A DNA stretch of 64,000 bases from Persicaria tinctoria (Eukaryota > Streptophyta > Magnoliopsida > Caryophyllales > Polygonaceae): NCBI GenBank assembly GCA_037127255.1, contig JBANSL010000004.1, positions 1,116,001-1,180,000 on the forward strand, read 5' to 3'. The translations under genes and the position numbers were made by a program. Positions 58,651 through 64,000 of the stretch are shown in pieces (position 1 is the stretch's first letter; each line of letters opens with the position of its first letter). Under the pieces are notes generated by a model, which was not told the origin of the DNA, did no database searches, and worked only from the letters and a program-made list of their open reading frames with translations.

Positions 58651-59977
58651 TTAATCTTGGTATTATTCCAATTGTTGTTATATATGTAAAGTCGATTCTT
58701 GCTCTTCAGTAGTTCCTGGAGATAGATCTGGTAGCTGAGAGAGTTCTTCATTTCTTCCGTTCTAGATCACTTTCTTCTCTTATGTACATCTTTTATTTAT
58801 TTGTTATGTCTCGATCTGTATCCTAGAGTCTATATATGTATGCAACCTTATCTGTAATCGCTAACAAGAACTAGTGTATTCGGGCCTGAGTCTATCCCAC
58901 GTGAAACTCTTCAAATGTAGAGTTTAACTCGAACCGCATAAACATTTCTTGTTTGTTCTTGTTTTCGTTTTCTGTTTTTATTATATAAGTACGTGTATGT
59001 TTCATATTGAAAACTAGTGTAACTCAAACCTAATGTAGAAGGTTGTGAGCTACACGACCCCTTTGTAAGTTTTGGTACTTAGTTGTGTACAATTGGCTTA
59101 GATCGATCTACAACCGTATCATAGTGTAACGTAGGACTTGTCGCTACTTCTCTTGGTCCTTGTTTCTTTACCGTTTGTAAGTTTTTTTGTTTGTGCTTTC
59201 AAGCTCTGAGCCGCATTAGGTGAATTTAATCTCTGATCCGAGTAATTGGGATAGGAGTCACACACGCGTGCACCATCACCACCGCCGTCGGTCCGTGGGA
59301 TCTGAATTTTTTCTATACATACGATTTGTTGACGCAGTTCGGGTTAAACCCTACTATGTGGGATCTCAAGAGGGGAGATCCTATCTCAGTGTCCACTAAG
59401 CCTCAGAAGCAAGTTACAAGTTTGGCTTTGGCGGCAGAGCACAAAAACAAGCAACTCAGGAACCTCAAACCAGAAATACAGAAATGGAAAAGAAGAGATA
59501 AAGGAAGGTCCCCTAAAAGGCAACCGAGGAACTTCTATGAAGTTCTTCACGGAGATCGGGTTGTCAAACACCAGAGACACCCATCGGACCCCCGTCTTCC
59601 TTGGCTAAGCTCACATCAGAGCTATCGTCGTCGCGCTCTCTCTCTCTCTCTTTCTTTCTTTGCTAGAGTTTTACAAATGAGACTCAAGTCTCTACAGTAA
59701 CCGAGTTTATAAAACCCTTAGCAAAGCTAGGGTTACAAGTGAATCCTCAACGGTCCTCTGAAGAGAGCCCACAAGAAGATACCATTCATACCAAGTATAC
59801 AGATCCGACCCAACACAAATAGGCTCAAATCGATCTGTGCAACTGATTTAAGCCATTCTATGATGAAACAATACATACACATAACACAATGTATAGTCAT
59901 CACTCTTAGGCCAAGTGATCCAAACCTAAATACTAAAGTATTTAGGGGTTCTTGCAACCTATAAGCAATGTCACATA
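58651..59977. other. Intergenic DNA, no gene recognised
   Basis: A frame at 59326-59700 is open for 124 codons but has no recognisable family and includes a CT microsatellite (59636-59660). I see no splice pattern or bounded element here. Confidence 0.45.
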
Positions 59978-60230
59978 CTCCCTCCGTTCGGTAAAACTTG
60001 TCGTTTTAGAGTTTTGTTTTTGTTCGGAAAAACTTGTCATTTTAGATATTTTTGCTTTTACTTTACTAAAATGCCCTTGATTTGATTGATGTGGTGTGAG
60101 TTGTAGTTTTTGATAAAGTAAAAAGTAGAGTAATAAATGAGGGTAAATTAGTAAAAATGTAGTGTAATTATTAGCTTTATTAAAAGTTGTGTGGAGAGTT
60201 AAAATGACAAGTTTTGTCGAACGGAGGGAG
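59978..60230. mobile_element. Stowaway-type MITE (TA TSD)
   Basis: The ends CTCCCTCCGTTCGGTAAAAC and (inverted) CTCCCTCCGTTCGACAAAAC are flanked by TA at 59976-59977 and 60231-60232. Length 253 bp. Confidence 0.9.
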
Positions 60231-60571
60231 TATATTATAAGGTACTTAGGTATTTATTGTTTCATCACCCAAATGGTCATATAGTTTACTTATAGTTTAA
60301 GTGCTCATGCCACACGATATAATTTGGCGCACCACCGTATGTATGCATCACAAAATTATTTTTAATCTAATGTTTTTATTTAAAAAAAATAAAAATTTAT
60401 ATTCATATTATAACCAACTATAAATTTTTATCTTTAAAAATCATGTTTAAAAAATTCTTAAAATATAATTTGCCAAAAATCTTCTTTTTCATTTTAATTT
60501 TTTTAAAAAATATGGTTTTTCAATATAAAAATTTATAAACATATATAATTTTCTAAGTTAATCATGCATAA

Positions 60572-61719
60572 AACTAAAATAATTTTATGGTACACCAAGT
60601 GATGTAGAGGATTCTCATTTAGAGCGGAAAACATTTTGGATCATTTTTCATTATTTAATTTTTCAAAATATATTTTTGTCCTTCAGAGCTGACACATTTG
60701 AGACAATTGCGGATACTTCCTTCGTTTAAGTTTGAACCAAATATGGATGTTCAATTCAAGGTACAAATTGAAAATTTTTGGTTTAGGAAAGGGTTTGGTC
60801 TGGTATTTTTGGTTTAGGAAAGGAACCACAAATTCAATGTGCAAGTCTAATAAGGTTACATTTTGTAATAAACAAGTACTTTATCAACTTAATATGTAGT
60901 TCAATTCATTCCATTTTTTCCCTATTAAGAGGGGTATTGGTAAGGGGTTCATGTGTTTTTTGGGTTTTCTGATATATGGGTTAATATCAATTTCCCAGAT
61001 CTATGTAATTAAATTAAGGAGCCTTGAAGAGCTAAGCCTTGACGGGAACCAGTTGAGTGGCATCCTTCCCCCATGTATATTGAACTCGGCATCTCTTAAG
61101 ATTGCTCGACCTATCGGATAATAGTTTCAGCGGCAACTTGCCATCAGCCATCAACCTTCTGTCGCTTGAATGGCTATCCATCTCAGACAATGACTTTCAA
61201 GGCAAATTCTCTTTCGTTATCTTACCTGATGAATCATTCAAGGCTACAAGGTTTGTTACTCTCAAACAATGATGCATTGCAAGAACAAGTTGATGATGAT
61301 TCAGCGTATTCATTCCACAATCGATTTATAAGCTCTCCAAATTGGCTATCATTCTGTTAGGAGGTAATAAGCTATAAGGGGAATTGCCCATCCAACTATG
61401 TCAACTGCAACAAGTTAACATCACTGACTTGTCAAATAATAGCATTTCAGGTTTTAGGTGCTATCCCTTCGTGCTTCCAAAATATGTCATTTGGAGAACG
61501 AATTTTCAATGGACCAATTAAATCAGAGGAAATAATGAAGTCAGAGGGAGTTTTCTGCCTGATACCTATGTTTTCGGCTCAAAAATTCTAGAGTATGCAA
61601 TTCGACATACAAGAGGAAGTTAACTTCATTGTCAAGAGCAGATATGGTTCGTACAAGGGCAATATTCTTACGATTATGTCCGAGTTAGATTTGTCATCCA
61701 ACTAACTGATTGAAGACAT
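60572..61719 (+). pseudogene. RLP3: wrecked LRR receptor-like protein copy
   Basis: It starts inside the equivalent of RLP1 intron 2 (13033 onward), continues through exon 3 (from 60687, with out-of-frame changes), a MITE-free intron 3, and exon 4 from 60999. Exon 4 opens with a 5-base insertion (tgtaattaaattaag for tgtaaattaag) that breaks the frame. Near 61310-61320 it jumps from the equivalent of RLP1 about 15910 to about 16855, a deletion of about 0.95 kb. It ends where copia 4 is inserted (61720), in the equivalent of RLP1 17260. Exons 1 and 2 are absent. It serves as an empty-site reference for the RLP1 MITEs. Confidence 0.88.
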
Positions 61720-61944
61720 TAGTAACACAAGCCCAATCAACTGATTGTATTGAGCCCAATGCTTGTATTCAGCCCAACCATTGTATGCAATCAGTAGAAG
61801 ACAAAAAGGATCCTTCTAGGCTAAGGACCTAGTTGTCTATAAGACCAATTTGTAATAGACATTTTCTGAGTGTGAAACAGTAAGCCAGCAACGATGGCTC
61901 TCAAACAGCAAATTGCTCCCACTATCATCTTTCATTAATTAGTA
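61720..61944 (+). repeat. Copia 4, 5' LTR
   Basis: 225 bp, defined by the break in RLP3 homology on the left and the primer-binding site on the right. 'TAGTA' stands at both its ends, as in copia 2. Confidence 0.8.
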
Positions 61945-61981
61945 TGGTATCAGAGCTCTGTAAGGACAAAACGTCCGAAAA

Positions 61982-64000
61982 ATGTCAGATCCCCATCTTC
62001 CTCCTCCTTCTCCATCCTCTTCTAGTCAGCCACTGCAAATTCCACCATTGATGGCAAGCTTCACTTCTCTTCCAGCCTTTTCAAGCTTTATTCCCATAAA
62101 ATTAAAGCAAGACAATTTCATCACCTGGAAAACCCAAGTCCGACCGTACCTGGGTTCGCAAGGCCTTCTTCAATTTGTCGATGGCTCGTTCCCCCGTCCT
62201 CCACCCACAAACCCAGATGGTTCAACCAACCCAGCCTTCACCGATTGGGTCACCCGTGACCTCCTCGTTATGGCTATACTCACTTCATCTCTCTCAGAGC
62301 CTGTTCTTGCTCACGTGATCGATTGCGACACCTCGGCTGCTATTTGGAACCTCCTTCATGACCTATATGCTGCTCGCTCTACTGCACAAATTGTCCAAGC
62401 CAGGCTCCAACTGGCATCCCTCCGCAAAGGGTCCGACAGCATTACTGTTTATTTCAATCGAGCTAAAGGTCTGGTTAGCTCTCTTGCAGCGGCCGGACAA
62501 GTTGTCTCAGACATTGAGTTTATTACCTATCTCCTAGCCGGGTTGGGGGCGGATTATGAATCTCTTGTGACCTCTCTTTCTACCCAACCTCATATGCCAG
62601 ATCCAAATACGGTTCTCTCTCACCTCCTAAACCATGAAGCTCGCCTCTCCTCACCAACTCAAGGCCTTCTTCCCACACCACCTGGCCCCAACTTTCCCCA
62701 ACAACAACAACCAGAGGCGAACTACTCTTACAGCTCTCGTGGACGGGGCTCCTACCGCGGAGGTCGAGGAAGGGGTCGCGGTCGAGATAGTGAACGCAGC
62801 AGTGCTCCCTTCACTCCAAATGCACCACCTCCCTCCTCCTCTTCCGGTCAAAGCCGACCCAACCATTTCAATGGCACTTTCAATGGCCTTCCAGATAATA
62901 GGCCCATCTGTCAGCTATGCTCAAAGCGAGGTCACACAGCTCCTTCATGTTGGCATCGGTTCGATCATGCCTACCAACCACCCCCGCCACCATCCTTTCA
63001 AGCCAATTACACGAGCACTTGGTACCCGGACACGGCAGCTAATCGACATTATACTCCGGATCTGTCGAACTTGCGATTGGATTCTCTACCGTACACAGGA
63101 ACAGAGCAAGTAGCCCTTGGTGATGGCTCCTCCATCCCAATTCAACATCAAGGATCCGCTCAATTCTCTACTCCTCATCGTATTTTCTTCCTCTCTCATC
63201 TCCTTCATACACCTCATATTTCAAAAAATCTACTTTCCGTTCACCAATTTTGTGTTGATCATCAAGTTTATTTTGAATTCCATTCTAATTGTTTTATGGT
63301 GAAGGATTCACAGACGCATCGCCTTCTTCTTCAAGGACCTGCTGAAGGGGGCCTTTATCGTTTGCCGATCACACTGTCATCACCACCGTCAAAGTCGCCG
63401 CCGCAAGCCTCCCTCACCACTGCTTCTTCCTTTACTAGATGGCATACCAGATTGGGTCACCCAAGTTCAACCCTAACCCGTTTCATCCTCTCTTTTCTCC
63501 AGCAGCCCTCGTCCGGCCCAATAAGCCCATGTGAGAGTTGTTCATGGGCCAAGGCCCATGCACTCCCTCATCCGGCCTCTCCAAGTCGGTCCACTAGTTT
63601 TTTAGAACTTATTTTTGCTGATGTATGGGGCCCAGCCCATCACATATCCGAAAAAGGTTGTAGGTTCTATTTGTCCATTGTCGATGACTATTCCAAGTTT
63701 GTTTGGCTTTTTCCTATTTCCACTAAATCTCTTGTAGCCTCTACCTTTATTACTTTTGCCAGATTGGTTATGAATGTCTTTTCCACTACAATTAAAAGTG
63801 TTCAAACCGATAATGGTTCCGAGTTCAAACCTCTTCGAACGTTTTTCCAAGGATATGGCATCAATCATCGTCTTACGTGTCCTTACTCTCATCCTCAAAA
63901 TGGCACCGTCGAGTCTCGACATCGTCGAATTGTCGATATGGGTCTTACACTTTTAAAACATGCCTCTCTTCCTCTATCGTTTTGGGATTTTGCTTTTGAA
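61982..64000 (+). CDS. Copia 4 gag-pol, partial, open to window end (673 codons)
   Basis: ATG at 61982; the frame stays open to 64000 with no stop. Seen in order: gag (SFIPIKLKQDNFITWKTQVR, VTRDLLVMAILTSSLSEPVL), Arg-Gly-rich linker, zinc knuckle CQLCSKRGHTAPSC intact, protease motif WYPDTAANRHYTPD with DTA, integrase HHCC (WHTRLGHPSS, CESCSWAKAH) and core with FADVWGP, SVQTDNGSEF and NGTVESRH (all three DDE residues present). Strong residue-by-residue similarity to copia 2. So far it looks undamaged and could be the autonomous source of copia 2-type copies. Confidence 0.92.
   Translation, partial: MSDPHLPPPSPSSSSQPLQIPPLMASFTSLPAFSSFIPIKLKQDNFITWKTQVRPYLGSQGLLQFVDGSFPRPPPTNPDGSTNPAFTDWVTRDLLVMAILTSSLSEPVLAHVIDCDTSAAIWNLLHDLYAARSTAQIVQARLQLASLRKGSDSITVYFNRAKGLVSSLAAAGQVVSDIEFITYLLAGLGADYESLVTSLSTQPHMPDPNTVLSHLLNHEARLSSPTQGLLPTPPGPNFPQQQQPEANYSYSSRGRGSYRGGRGRGRGRDSERSSAPFTPNAPPPSSSSGQSRPNHFNGTFNGLPDNRPICQLCSKRGHTAPSCWHRFDHAYQPPPPPSFQANYTSTWYPDTAANRHYTPDLSNLRLDSLPYTGTEQVALGDGSSIPIQHQGSAQFSTPHRIFFLSHLLHTPHISKNLLSVHQFCVDHQVYFEFHSNCFMVKDSQTHRLLLQGPAEGGLYRLPITLSSPPSKSPPQASLTTASSFTRWHTRLGHPSSTLTRFILSFLQQPSSGPISPCESCSWAKAHALPHPASPSRSTSFLELIFADVWGPAHHISEKGCRFYLSIVDDYSKFVWLFPISTKSLVASTFITFARLVMNVFSTTIKSVQTDNGSEFKPLRTFFQGYGINHRLTCPYSHPQNGTVESRHRRIVDMGLTLLKHASLPLSFWDFAFE

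Larger units (their letters stand above)
61720..64000 (+). mobile_element. Ty1/copia LTR retrotransposon 4 (5' part; continues beyond window)
   Basis: 5' LTR at 61720-61944 begins TAGTAACAC and ends TTAGTA, the same unusual ends as copia 2. Primer-binding site TGGTATCAGAGC is at 61945-61956. The body is gag-protease-integrase in one open frame. It sits in RLP3. The rest, including the 3' LTR, is outside the window. Confidence 0.92.

Noticed and set aside
59326..59700. 124-codon frame as a gene
   Set aside because: No family resemblance, a CT microsatellite in the frame, and no promoter or splice context.

Overview
The window is nuclear DNA of a flowering plant, most likely a eudicot. It has intron-containing genes with GT-AG splice sites, leucine-rich-repeat receptor-like proteins (RLPs), Ty1/copia and Ty3/gypsy retrotransposons primed by initiator-Met tRNA, Helitrons, and MITEs of the MULE, hAT, PIF/Harbinger, Stowaway and CACTA types. 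No bacterial or organellar gene, CRISPR array, rRNA or functional tRNA gene was seen.

The backbone is a decayed tandem array of one module: an RLP gene on + followed by a reverse-oriented gene with SWIB and Plus-3 domains. Going left to right: a promoter and 5' remnant of an RLP (about 1141-1505, 6618-7027, 8183-8263); RLP1 (12313-17772, four exons, predicted 929 aa, apparently intact); its SWIB/Plus-3 neighbour, now a pseudogene split into 18540-19811 and 33960-34425; a fragment of a second module (about 35100-35700); RLP2 (36575-39699, four exons, predicted 933 aa, intact if one GC-AG intron is spliced) with a small Plus-3 remnant (45348-45505); and RLP3, a wrecked pseudogene (60572-61719).

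Mobile DNA fills the rest. A gypsy element (19812-33954, TSD ataac) split the SWIB/Plus-3 gene. Its left LTR received a Helitron (20082-28613) carrying an RPA-like gene, and the Helitron received a copia element (20340-25098) with indistinguishable LTRs. The gypsy right LTR received a MULE MITE (32256-33144). Three more copia elements lie at 1506-6617, 40347-45342 (indistinguishable LTRs) and 61720 to the window end, and a copia scrap at 56880-57605. Intron 3 of RLP1 is swollen by three adjacent MITEs plus one nested MITE.

From about 47.6 to 51.0 kb, intron-containing pieces of unrelated host genes (aconitase, DNA polymerase alpha catalytic subunit, a Ulp1-type protease tail) lie in the same orientation, the pattern of a gene-capturing transposon, though I could not find its ends. 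At 53.3-54.6 kb a UDP-glycosyltransferase gene is cut by a short LTR element on its 3' side, and a Helitron end lies about 50 bp upstream of its start codon.

Only RLP1 and RLP2 look like working host genes. I found no convincing novel molecular system. The most informative material is the nested insertion history, which can be dated from empty sites inside the window, and the chimeric gene-fragment block.
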